Positions 44,680 through 53,098 of a stretch of 64,000 bases of DNA are shown here, piece after piece. The notes beneath the pieces are model-generated. The model ran no database searches, was not told where the DNA came from, and was given only the letters and a program-made list of their open reading frames with translations. A program made the position numbers and the translations under genes. Source of the stretch: Nannocystis sp. (GTDB taxonomy: Bacteria; Myxococcota_A; Polyangia; Nannocystales; Nannocystaceae); contig NZ_JADJNN010000016.1 of assembly GCF_016714285.1 (NCBI RefSeq), positions 62,001-126,000 of the forward strand. The letters are read 5' to 3'. Position 1 is the stretch's first letter. Each line of letters opens with the position of its first letter.

Positions 44680-46269
44680 CTAGCTCTTGTTGGCGCGCAG
44701 GGTGCTGAAGCGGGCGCTGTTGTTGCTCATGAGCGGCCCCGGCGGCTGCGCGCGGGGGGGCGGTGGTCTGGTGATGTCGGCGGGGATGCGGAGGAGGAAG
44801 ACGGAGCCGACGCCCGGGGCGCTGTCGACGGTGAGTTCGCCGCCCATGAGCTTGACCAGGCCGAGGGTGATCGTGAGGCCGAGGCCGGTGCCGCCGTAGC
44901 GGCGCGCGGTGGCGGCCTCGGCCTGCTCGAAGGGCTCGAACACGCGGACGATCTGCTCCTGGTTCATGCCGATCCCGGTGTCGCTGACGCGCAGCTCGAG
45001 CCAGCCATCGTCGCGCTGGACGGCGAGGCCGATCTGGCCGTGCTCGGTGAACTTGGCGGCGTTGGCGAGCAGGTTGAAGATGATCTGGCGCGTGCACACG
45101 GGGTCGCCGACCACCGTGGGGTCGCTGCCGAGGAGGATCTCGACGACCAGGATGTTGGCGCCGCGGGCGATCGCCGGGCGCATGGTCTCGACGAGGTCGC
45201 CGAGGGTGGCGGCGAGGTCGAAGCGGACCGGCTCGAGGCGCATCTGCCCGGCCTCGATCTTGGAGAGGTCGAGGATGTTGCCGATGAGCTGCAAGAGGTG
45301 GCGACCGGCGGAGTCCATGCGCTCGGCATCGGCGACGATCTGGGCCATGCCGCGCTCGCCGGCCTCGTCGCGCACGAGCTCGATGTAGCCGAGGATCGCG
45401 TTCAGCGGGGTGCGCAGCTCGTGGCTCATGTGCGCGAGGAAGGTCGACTTGGCGCGGCTGGCCTGCTCGGCCGCGTCGACGGCGGTCTGGGCGGCGACGG
45501 CGGCGACGTCGCGGCGGGCCAGCTCGACGCTGCTCTGTTGCAGGAGGACCCGCCGCTCCTCGAGCGCGCGCTGGCTGCTGCGGGCGGCGCTGCGGGCCAG
45601 GTCGCGCCCGCGCACGCCGGCGCGGGCGGCCAGGCCGAGCGCGAGCAGCAGCGCGGCGGGGGCGAGCGACAGGGCGATGGTCGGGAGGGTTGGGTCGCCG
45701 CCGACGCGGGCGAGCCCGAGGCCGGCGCAGACGACGACGCAGGCGAGGGTCCAGCGGAGCACGTTGCGGCCGTCAACGATGGCGGTGAGGCTGATCGCCA
45801 CGGCGAGCGCGGCGGGCACCACGGCGAGCGCGGCGACGGTGTCAGTGCCGAGGCCGAAGCTGATGGTGCCGCCGATCCAGGCGAGCAGCGCGAGGCGGGC
45901 GGCGAGCAGGCCGTGCCCGCGACGCTGCAGCACGATCGCGGCGGCGAGGACGATCGCGGCGGCGAGGTAGGCGAGGCCGACGCGCAGGCCCGGGGCCGCG
46001 CCGCCGCTGGCCGAAAGGACGCCGAGCGCTCCGCTGGTGAGCAGGGCGGTGCTGACGTAGAGCGCCGGCGGGAGCGCGCGGTCGCGGAGGGCCGCGTCCG
46101 AGAGGTGGTCGTCGGGGCCGCGCCTGGCTTCGTCGCGGCGATCGGGGTCTGGATCGGGGGCCCGATCGCGGCCTGGGCTGTGGCTCGGCGTGGTGACCGG
46201 GGGGTCGCGTCGATCACCGTCCGCTGCCACCGGCGCGGGGCTGGACGTCGGGTCCACTCGGCTGGGCAT
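44680..46269 (-). CDS. Sensor histidine kinase, membrane-bound, orphan
   Basis: 529 residues from ATG 46269 (an ATG at 46290 is also possible). A Pro/Asp-rich cytoplasmic lead is followed by six membrane segments (about 70-230), a coiled-coil (RALEERRVLLQQSSVELARR), then the kinase: H-box FLAHMSHELRTPLNAILGYI with the phospho-accepting His, N-box IIFNLLANAAKFTEHGQIGL, G1 VSDTGIGMN, F-box FEPFEQAEAA and G2 GGTGLGLTITLGLVKLMGG. No response regulator is adjacent. The input is probably the membrane domain itself. Confidence 0.85.
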   Translation of the reverse strand: MPSRVDPTSSPAPVAADGDRRDPPVTTPSHSPGRDRAPDPDPDRRDEARRGPDDHLSDAALRDRALPPALYVSTALLTSGALGVLSASGGAAPGLRVGLAYLAAAIVLAAAIVLQRRGHGLLAARLALLAWIGGTISFGLGTDTVAALAVVPAALAVAISLTAIVDGRNVLRWTLACVVVCAGLGLARVGGDPTLPTIALSLAPAALLLALGLAARAGVRGRDLARSAARSSQRALEERRVLLQQSSVELARRDVAAVAAQTAVDAAEQASRAKSTFLAHMSHELRTPLNAILGYIELVRDEAGERGMAQIVADAERMDSAGRHLLQLIGNILDLSKIEAGQMRLEPVRFDLAATLGDLVETMRPAIARGANILVVEILLGSDPTVVGDPVCTRQIIFNLLANAAKFTEHGQIGLAVQRDDGWLELRVSDTGIGMNQEQIVRVFEPFEQAEAATARRYGGTGLGLTITLGLVKLMGGELTVDSAPGVGSVFLLRIPADITRPPPPRAQPPGPLMSNNSARFSTLRANKS

Positions 46270-46474
46270 CGACACGCGCGCGTCGAGCATACGCCCCGGC
46301 GATCGAGGGCGACAAGCTCGAGATCAGGGCGAATCGCAGGCGACCGTTGTATGTCGGGATCGCGCGCGGTCGACGGGTCGCGGTCGGCGTGGGGTCGCGA
46401 TATCCTGGCGCCGTTGTCGGCCCGTCCGCGTCGCGGGCCGAATGCATGGGCTGGCCGACGCTGCGAGGTTCACG

Positions 46475-47833
46475 ATGCACACCCTGGTTCTGAGCGACAT
46501 TCATCTGGGCAATGGTGCTGGCTACGACATCTACTCCGGCGCGGGGCTGTTGCCCGCGACGCTGGCAGAGGCGGCGGCGCAGCGGGCCCACGTCGTGCTA
46601 AACGGCGACTCCTTCGACTTCCTGATGAACGAGGACCCGCTCGAGCTGGTGCCGGAGCGTGCGGTCGAGCAGGCCCAGGCGATCGCCAACAGCGCGGACG
46701 GTGGCGCGGCGCTGCGGGCTCTCGGCTCGGTGCTGGCGGCTGGCGGCTCGGTGGAGATCCGGCTCGGCAATCACGACGCGGAGCTGGCGTTGACGGCGGT
46801 GCAGGAGACCTTCCGCGCGGCGCTCGGGCAGCCGCCCGAGGTCGCCGCGAAGCTGGTGTTCACCCGCGGCGCGGCGCCCGGTCTGCTCGACATCAACGGC
46901 GTGAAGATCTTGCTGGCGCACGGCGAGCACAACGACCCGTGGAACTTCGTGGAGTACAAGGATCTCTCCGCCGACGGCAGCGGGCACTTCAAGTACCCGC
47001 CCGGCTCGCGCCTGGTCAAGACGCTGCTGAACCCGCTCAAGCGCCGCTTCGGCATGCGCTTCGCGGACCTGCTCAAGCCCGACTTCCAGGGCGGCGTGCT
47101 GACGATGCTGGCGGTCGACCCGAACGCGCTGAGCCTGGTGTTTCAGGGCTCGACGCTGCGGCTGCTGTGGCAGCTGTTTCGCCGCATGGACGACCCGCTG
47201 TCGTTCGCGCCGGCCGAGGCCGAGGAGGAGCTGGGGCTGGCCGGGGCGCTCGACGCCGCCGGGCTGACGCCGGACGAGCGGGCCGCGATCGAGGCGACGG
47301 TCGACCCCGACGCGGCGGTCAGCTTCGGGCCGGTCGGCGACTTCCTCGGCGCGGCGCAGGTGAAGCTGGCGCGCCAGGGCCTGCGGGCGTACGCGGCGGC
47401 GCAGCGTCACCTGGCCGGAGGGACAGGTGACAGCTACTTCTCGCTCGAGCCGGACCCGGCCGAGTGGACCGAGGCGCAGCGGCTGGCGACCAAATTCGGG
47501 GCCGACGCGGTGGTGCTCGGGCACACCCACGCGGCCCGCTTCCGCAGCGAGCCGGGGCTGACCTTCGTGAACACGGGGACCTGGATCTACCTCATGCGTC
47601 TGCCCGCTGGCGACGCGTCGGTGGACGAGTGGGAGACCTTCCTCCGCCAGTGCCGCAGCAACCCGGGCCTCGATCCGGCGAAGGGGCCGTGCCCGCCGCT
47701 GATCTCGCGGCCGACCGGGCTGGTCATCGACGCTGATCCGAGCGGCGGCGTGCAGATGCGGCTGCTCGAGTACACCGCGCAGGGGCCGAAGCTGCTGGCC
47801 CAGAGCCACGTGCGCCGGCACGCGGCGGCGTAG
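46475..47833 (+). CDS. Calcineurin-like metallophosphoesterase
   Basis: 452 residues from ATG 46475. Metal-binding motifs of the superfamily: LSDIHLGNG (DxH), LNGDSFDFLM (GDxxD), IRLGNHDAEL (GNHD), LLAHGEHNDPW (His) and VLGHTHAARF (GHTH). It has an alpha-helical insert (about 170-300) and no signal peptide. Cytoplasmic phosphoesterase; UDP-2,3-diacylglucosamine-like or nucleotide substrate not decidable. Divergent from the histidine kinase. Confidence 0.85.
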   Translation: MHTLVLSDIHLGNGAGYDIYSGAGLLPATLAEAAAQRAHVVLNGDSFDFLMNEDPLELVPERAVEQAQAIANSADGGAALRALGSVLAAGGSVEIRLGNHDAELALTAVQETFRAALGQPPEVAAKLVFTRGAAPGLLDINGVKILLAHGEHNDPWNFVEYKDLSADGSGHFKYPPGSRLVKTLLNPLKRRFGMRFADLLKPDFQGGVLTMLAVDPNALSLVFQGSTLRLLWQLFRRMDDPLSFAPAEAEEELGLAGALDAAGLTPDERAAIEATVDPDAAVSFGPVGDFLGAAQVKLARQGLRAYAAAQRHLAGGTGDSYFSLEPDPAEWTEAQRLATKFGADAVVLGHTHAARFRSEPGLTFVNTGTWIYLMRLPAGDASVDEWETFLRQCRSNPGLDPAKGPCPPLISRPTGLVIDADPSGGVQMRLLEYTAQGPKLLAQSHVRRHAAA

Positions 47834-47848
47834 CTCGCGGGGCTCGGC

Positions 47849-47985
47849 GGCGACTCGTCGTCGCCGCTGACCCGAACGCGCGGCGGCGCGGCGGCTCGGC
47901 GACTCGGCGACTCGTCGTCGTCGCTGACTCGCACGCGTGGCGACTCGGCGACTCGTCTACTCGTCGTCGCCGCTGACCCGCACGT
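47849..47985. repeat. Tandem copies of the Sel1-repeat gene's 3' end
   Basis: Three imperfect copies of a 30-bp segment (GCGACTCGTCGTCGCCGCTG type) at about 47849-47880, 47909-47940 and 47955-47985. The last one is the true 3' end of the downstream gene on the minus strand (RVSGDDE, stop); the other two are copies beyond the stop. Confidence 0.65.
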
Positions 47986-49153
47986 GCTTGCGGCCGTCGT
48001 CGTGGCCGCGCTCGCTGAGGGCCTTGGCGGCGCCGCCGGGGTCGCCGATGAGGAGCACGGCCTGGCAGGCGCCGGAGCTCTCGAGCTTCGCCCTGCGCAG
48101 CGCCGAGACCACGCACTTTTGCAGCTTCTTCGAGGCGCCGCCGGTGAGCTTGGCGTCGCGGACGCGGCCGTTGGTGAACTCCCACGACACGGCGACGGCG
48201 GCCCCGTCCTTGGCGCAGGCGTCGAGCGACTCCTTGTGGCGGGCGACGCCGGACAGGACCTCGCTGAGCGCCGGGAGCCCCTGCTCGCTCATGCGGCAGG
48301 ACAGGGCGCGGGCCTCGAGGCCGTCGCTGCCGAGCTCGGCGGCCTTGGTGGTCAGCGCGATGGAGATCGGCTTGCCGCCGCTGGCCTCGAGCGCCTTGGC
48401 GGCGACGCAGCCGTCCTGGTCGGAGAACTCGCAGGCGCGGGTGAAGTGGGTGCGGGCCTTCTCGAGGTCCTTCTGGGTGCCGAGGCCGTCGTGGAAGGCG
48501 AGGCCGACGCGGGTGCAGCCGTAGCCGCTGTGCCCGACGCAGGCCTTCACGTAGGCCGCGAGGGCGCGGATGTTGGCGTCGGGCGGGCCATTGGGGTCGC
48601 TCAGCAGGTCGGCGGCGCCGGTGCAGCCGTCGACCTCGCCGAGGCCGCAGGCCTTCTCGAACAGCTCGATCGCCCGGGTCGGGTCGCGCTCGACGCCGTC
48701 CGCGGTGTTCAGCAGGGTGCCGGCTCGCGCGCACGAGGGCGCCAGGCCGAGCTTGCAGGCCTTGACGGTGAAGTCGAGGTCGACGACCGGTCCGCCGCGG
48801 CCGTCGCGGGCGAGCTCGGAGCGGCGGATGCAGCCGTCGGCGTGCTCCTTGTCGCAGGCCTGCTCGAACAGCAGGGCGGCCTTGTCGAGGTCGGCCGGTC
48901 CGCCGCGACCGAACTGGTAGAGCTCGGCGAGGCGGAAGCAGCCGAAGCCGTCGCCGCCGTCGCACACGGCCGTGAGCGGCTCGCGGGCGTTGCCGTAGTC
49001 GTGGTAGTACATCGCCGCCTCGGCCTGCTCGACGCAGCGAGCCCCGGTGCACTCGTCGTCCTCCACCGGCGGCTTTGTCGTCTCCTTGTGACAAGCCGCG
49101 GCGGCGAGCGCGACAACAGCATAGATTGGGAATACGCGAGCCCCGATACGCAC
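47957..49153 (-). CDS. Sel1-repeat lipoprotein
   Basis: 398 residues from GTG 49153. Signal peptide with lipobox LAAAAC. The mature part has Sel1-like helical repeats with Cys at repeat ends (GDGFGCFRLAELYQFGRGGP, HADGCIRRSELARDGRGG, VDGCTGAADLLSDPNGP, SGYGCTRVGLAFHDGLGT). The C-terminus has a separate domain (VSWEFTNGRVRDAKLTGGAS) with CVVSALRRAKLESSGAC, like the C-terminal part of AgmX-type energy-transducing proteins. Protein-protein interaction scaffold in the envelope. Tail copies lie downstream. Confidence 0.8.
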   Translation of the reverse strand: MRIGARVFPIYAVVALAAAACHKETTKPPVEDDECTGARCVEQAEAAMYYHDYGNAREPLTAVCDGGDGFGCFRLAELYQFGRGGPADLDKAALLFEQACDKEHADGCIRRSELARDGRGGPVVDLDFTVKACKLGLAPSCARAGTLLNTADGVERDPTRAIELFEKACGLGEVDGCTGAADLLSDPNGPPDANIRALAAYVKACVGHSGYGCTRVGLAFHDGLGTQKDLEKARTHFTRACEFSDQDGCVAAKALEASGGKPISIALTTKAAELGSDGLEARALSCRMSEQGLPALSEVLSGVARHKESLDACAKDGAAVAVSWEFTNGRVRDAKLTGGASKKLQKCVVSALRRAKLESSGACQAVLLIGDPGGAAKALSERGHDDGRKHVRVSGDDE

Positions 49154-49476
49154 GGCATCATGGAAGACGAGGGAGGTCGTGGCGTCAACAGGAATCGCCG
49201 GGCGGCGCGGGTGGGGAGGCGATCGGGCGGGTCGGGCCTGTGGGCGGCCCGGCGGCGATGTGCGCCCTGGTTCGGCAGGACCGCGTTTTGGTGCGTTCGC
49301 GCGCGGGATTGGGCGCTGTTTCAGACCGGAGGATCGCGGGGGTTTTGCGGCGGTCGTCTGTCCGCGAGGACATCCGGCGCAGGCGCAGACCTGTGATTTG
49401 CGGCGCCGGTCCGCCGATCACTCGATTGTCAACATGTGCATATTGAGAGGCGGCGGTGAGACCACGTAGATATGCG
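49154..49476. other. Intergenic region without recognisable gene
   Basis: About 320 nt with no plausible coding frame. It lies upstream of the Sel1-repeat gene and downstream of the AgmX-type gene, so it presumably holds the promoter of the former. Confidence 0.4.
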
Positions 49477-51192
49477 TCAGTAGCTCTTCGCCGAGAAGCG
49501 GGCCTCGATGGCGATCGACGCCGGCTGACGGTCGGTGGGGGCGACGAATTTCCAGGCGTTGGCGGCGCGCACGAGGCAGGGCTGGATGTCGCCGAGCTGG
49601 GCGCCGCTGAAGTCGACGCGGGCCTGCTGCATGGTGCCGTCACCGCGGAGCTTGAGCCGGAGGATGATCGTGCCGACGCGGTCGGCGGTGCCGACGGCCT
49701 CCTTGAAGCAGCGGCTGAGGTCGCCGCTGCGCTTCTGCAGGTGCTCCTGCACGGTCTGGGGCGACAGCTCGCCGATGACGTGCGGGGCCTCGAGCTCGAT
49801 GTGGACGATGCGCCGCGCGAGGGCCCGGGCCTCGGCGCTGGGGCCGGGCTGCTTCGCGTACATGTCGATGCTGACCTGCTTCGCGGGGGCCTTGGCGGGC
49901 CTTGGCTGGTCGCTGTGGAGGCCGCCGCCGCGCTCGGTCTCGGCGAGCTCGAGGCCGCCGAAGGGGCGGTTGATGACCGGCGCGGCGAGCACGGCGGCCC
50001 ACAGCTGGCGGTCCTCGGCGTTGTCGTAGCTGAGCAGGCCCTCCTGGGCGCTGGCGGCGGCGGCGTAGGCCCCGTCGGCGAAGTTCGCGTCGTCGAGGAA
50101 GCCGGCGGTGCGGGCGTAGTCGTACTCGGCCGGGCGCCCGCGGCGGGTGCCCTTCGGGATGGTCGCGGCGGGGCCGCTGGCGACCACGACCGCGAGCTCG
50201 GGTGGGGCCTCGGCGGGCGGCGGGGGCGGGCGCGCGGCGGGCTTGCTGGCGATTTGTGGCCTGTCCTTGGGGACAGGTGGAAGATCGGGTGGAGGCGGGG
50301 GTGGTGGTGGCAGCTGGCTGAGGTAGCGGACGGCGAGGTCGCGGCCCTGGGCGATCTCCTCGAGCTCGACTTCGGCGGTGGGGCGGGCCTCGCCGAGCAG
50401 GAGGGCCACGGCGAGCAGGGCGAGGGCGCCGAGGTTGCTGGCGAGGTAGAGGCGGTCCAGCGGGCGGCGCTGCGGCGCGAAGGCGGCGGGTTCGACCGCC
50501 TGGATGCTGACGCGGAGCTCGCCGAGGGCGACCTCGCAGCGGGCGCCCGGGGGCAGCGCGTAGGAGCTGCGGCCCTGGGCGACGAGCTCGGCGAGGGCGA
50601 TCGTGCGGGCGCCGTCGTGGAGCTCGCCGGTCATGCCGGGGCAGAGGCCGAGGACGATCTGGCGCTCGAGGGTGCGGACCAGCGGGAGGCCGGCGCGCTC
50701 GCTGCCCGAAGGTAGGCAGGCGGGCAGGCACACGGGGAGCTGGACCTCGGGTCCCTCGCCGATCAGGTACCTGTCCCGCGGGACAGGTCGTCCGGTGGCG
50801 CCGACGACCACCGGGACGACGCCGAGCAGGATCAGGAGGGCGCCGAGGCCGAGGCTCGTGTTGCTGCGCGGGGTCGCGGGTTGCTCGGCGGTCTCGGCGA
50901 GATCGTCGGCGGGTGGTGGTGGCGTCGCGGACAGGCCGGCGAGGGCGAGGGCGAGGCCGAGGACGAGCGCGCAGCCGCCGATCGAGATCCACGCGGCGGG
51001 GGTGACCGAAGGCTCGGGCGCGGCGGCGAGGTGACGGACGTCGAGGATGCGATCGCCGAGGCGAGCGATGACCTCGGCGACGATCGGGGCGCCGCCGTCG
51101 CTGGCGATCGGGCCGCCGTCGCTGGTGGATACGGGCCCACGATCGCGGGCGATCGGGCCGGGTTCACCGGGGGCGGGAGACGCGGGCACCAC
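49477..51192 (-). CDS. AgmX/PglI-type protein with proline-rich linker
   Basis: About 571 residues. Start is uncertain: GTG 51190-51192 (or 51187-51189) precedes a low-complexity lead. Membrane segment WISIGGCALVLGLALALAGL, another pair (LGLGALLILLGVVPVVVGAT), a regulatory FHA-like region with TIALAELVAQGRSSYALPPG, then segment LYLASNLGALALLAVALLLG and a Pro-rich spacer (LPPPPPPPPDLPP). The C-terminus has AEARALARRIVHIELEAPHV and RCFKEAVGT...KLRGDGTMQQARVDFS with CLVRAANAWKFV, which is the AgmX/PglI C-terminal domain of gliding and TonB-like envelope complexes. Likely energy coupling or motility-related. Confidence 0.75.
   Translation of the reverse strand: MVPASPAPGEPGPIARDRGPVSTSDGGPIASDGGAPIVAEVIARLGDRILDVRHLAAAPEPSVTPAAWISIGGCALVLGLALALAGLSATPPPPADDLAETAEQPATPRSNTSLGLGALLILLGVVPVVVGATGRPVPRDRYLIGEGPEVQLPVCLPACLPSGSERAGLPLVRTLERQIVLGLCPGMTGELHDGARTIALAELVAQGRSSYALPPGARCEVALGELRVSIQAVEPAAFAPQRRPLDRLYLASNLGALALLAVALLLGEARPTAEVELEEIAQGRDLAVRYLSQLPPPPPPPPDLPPVPKDRPQIASKPAARPPPPPAEAPPELAVVVASGPAATIPKGTRRGRPAEYDYARTAGFLDDANFADGAYAAAASAQEGLLSYDNAEDRQLWAAVLAAPVINRPFGGLELAETERGGGLHSDQPRPAKAPAKQVSIDMYAKQPGPSAEARALARRIVHIELEAPHVIGELSPQTVQEHLQKRSGDLSRCFKEAVGTADRVGTIILRLKLRGDGTMQQARVDFSGAQLGDIQPCLVRAANAWKFVAPTDRQPASIAIEARFSAKSY
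50260..50788. repeat. Two in-frame CTGTCCC/GGGACAG palindromes
   Basis: CCTGTCC-TTGG-GGACAGG (50260-50277) and the perfect palindrome ACCTGTCCCGCGGGACAGGT (50769-50788), both within the AgmX-type gene and coding PVPKDRP and RPVPRDRY. A third, 22-bp member lies at 51411-51432 in the next gene. Confidence 0.5.
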
Positions 51193-51316
51193 GGCAGCGT
51201 CACACGCCTGCGGACGGCGAAAGTTCCCGCACGGATCGAGATTTGTCGGGTCGCGTCGGTGTGCGCGTGGGGGCGCGCCGTCGCGGGCGCGGCGGGGCTG
51301 TGATACACGCGGAGGG

Positions 51317-53089
51317 ATGCTGCGCTCGCGTGCTCTGCTGTGGCTGCTGCTCGTCGCCTGCACTTCGAACACCGGCGGTGAAACCAGCGCGGGGTCGACG
51401 GGGTCGTCTGGAGCTGTCCCCGGGGACAGCTCGGGTGGGGTGACCACGGGGGCCAGCGAGGCCACGCCGACCACCGGCGGCGCGGGGTCGACGTCGGAGG
51501 CGACGGGGGTGACGACCGGCGTCGTGACGACGGCGACGGAGACGGGCGGCGGCCCCGACCTGCCAGGCGCGGCGGGCTGGCGCAGCGTGCTGTACCCGGA
51601 GGACTGGACGCCGGCGTTCACGGGGCCGGAGGGGCGCTTCCTGCACGACTTCTCGTACGCGGGCTACCGCCTCGGCGCGACCGAGCTGGCGCAGGATCTG
51701 GCGGCGAAGACGATCGACGTGGTCGCCGATCACGGGGCCGACGCGGGCGGGATGACGGACGCGACGGCTGCGTTTCAGGCCGCGATCGACGCGGCGGCGC
51801 AGGCGGGCGGAGCGGTGGTGATGGTGCCTGCGGGGCTGTATCGCATCGACGGGGTGTTGACTGTGAGCGCGTCGCGGGTGGTGCTGCGCGGGGTCGGGTC
51901 GGCGCAGAGTCGGCTGTGGTTCACCCGCTTCGATGGCATGTCGTACAAGAGCCACCTGAACTTCGCGGGCGCGCTGAAGCTCAGCGATGAGGCGCTGCTG
52001 ACGGTCGACGGCGAGTCGCGCTCGCGCGAGATCACGGTGGCCGACGCGGGGGCTTATTCTGTAGGTGACGACGTGGCGGTGGGCTTCGTGATCACGCCGG
52101 AGTTCGTGGAGGAGCACGCGATGACGGGGACCTGGATGGTCTTCAACGACGCGTGGCAGGTGTTCTTCTGGCGCACGGTGGTGAAGGTGGAGGGCGACAC
52201 GCTGACCCTCGACGTGCCGCTGCGTTACCCGGTGAAGCTGCGCGACGCGGCGAGCGTGCGCCGGGTCGACGGGTATCTGCGCGAGGTCGGGGTCGAAGAT
52301 CTGGGGCTGGCGAACGCGGTCGGCTGGGATGACGCGTGGGCGCAGTCGCAGGTGCACGCGCTGTCGCTGCGTGGGGTGAAGGATGCGTGGGTGCGCGGGG
52401 TGGCCTCGTACGCCTCGCCGGGGGCCCCGGATGACGGCTTCAGCAAGGGGCGGCACCTGCAGTCGGGCGGGATCGAGGTGGTGCAGGGCAAGCGGGTGAC
52501 GATCGCGGACACGAGCTTCGCGCTGGCGGAGCACCGCGGCGGCGGGGGCAACGGGTACCTCTTCGAGGTGAGTCAGAGCAGCGAGGTGCTGGTGCGTGAC
52601 TGCGTCGGCGACGCGGGGCGGCACAACTTCATCCAGAATTGGGGCTTCGGGGCGACGGGGATCGTGTGGCTGCGGGTGCACAGCAGCGGCGGCGTGGCGG
52701 TGGCGGTGAAGGACCTCGACTTCGGCTTGACCGGGCTGTCGGAGTTTCACCACTCGCTGGCGACGGCGAACCTGATCGACGAGAGCACGGTGGATGACGG
52801 GTGGGGTGCGGTCAATCGCAACGCGGAGAGCAGCGGGGCGGGGCACAGCTCGACGCAGAGCGCGGTGTGGAACCCGGCGGGCGCGGGGGTCGTGCGCTCG
52901 CGGCAATTCGGGCACGGCTACGTGATCGGGCCGGGGCCCTTCGTGAAGCTCGAGACCTCGCTGGGGGTGCCGGGGGCGGAGGGGACGGAGCCGGAGGACT
53001 TTATCGAGCGGGCGCCGAAGGACGCACCCGGGCCGCTGATCCCGGCGTCGTTGTATGAAGATCAGCTGGCGCGTCGGCTCGGGGGTTGA
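51317..53089 (+). CDS. Pectate-lyase-like (right-handed beta helix) tethered lipoprotein
   Basis: 590 residues from ATG 51317 (GGAGGG just upstream). Lipobox LLVAC, Ser/Thr/Gly tether (about 20-80), then TIDVVADHGADAGGMTDATA followed by AFQAAIDAAAQAGGAVVMVP, the start of Pectate_lyase_3-type parallel beta helices. Repeated strands (KDAWVRGVASYASPG, KRVTIADTSFALAEH, SEVLVRDCVGDAGRH) follow. It may act on a polysaccharide at the cell surface. There is no metal-site motif I can confirm. The gene contains a 22-bp palindrome at 51411-51432 coding AVPGDS. Confidence 0.8.
   Translation: MLRSRALLWLLLVACTSNTGGETSAGSTGSSGAVPGDSSGGVTTGASEATPTTGGAGSTSEATGVTTGVVTTATETGGGPDLPGAAGWRSVLYPEDWTPAFTGPEGRFLHDFSYAGYRLGATELAQDLAAKTIDVVADHGADAGGMTDATAAFQAAIDAAAQAGGAVVMVPAGLYRIDGVLTVSASRVVLRGVGSAQSRLWFTRFDGMSYKSHLNFAGALKLSDEALLTVDGESRSREITVADAGAYSVGDDVAVGFVITPEFVEEHAMTGTWMVFNDAWQVFFWRTVVKVEGDTLTLDVPLRYPVKLRDAASVRRVDGYLREVGVEDLGLANAVGWDDAWAQSQVHALSLRGVKDAWVRGVASYASPGAPDDGFSKGRHLQSGGIEVVQGKRVTIADTSFALAEHRGGGGNGYLFEVSQSSEVLVRDCVGDAGRHNFIQNWGFGATGIVWLRVHSSGGVAVAVKDLDFGLTGLSEFHHSLATANLIDESTVDDGWGAVNRNAESSGAGHSSTQSAVWNPAGAGVVRSRQFGHGYVIGPGPFVKLETSLGVPGAEGTEPEDFIERAPKDAPGPLIPASLYEDQLARRLGG
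51411..51432. repeat. 22-bp perfect palindrome within the pectate-lyase-like gene
   Basis: Core CTGTCCCCGGGGACAG with GAG/CTC ends; same core as the palindromes at 50260 and 50769. Confidence 0.5.
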
Positions 53090-53098
53090 GGAATAAGT

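Noticed and set aside
42616..47430. Plus-strand frame of about 1600 codons
   Set aside because: Shadow of the M61 peptidase, histidine kinase and flanks; no domain content.
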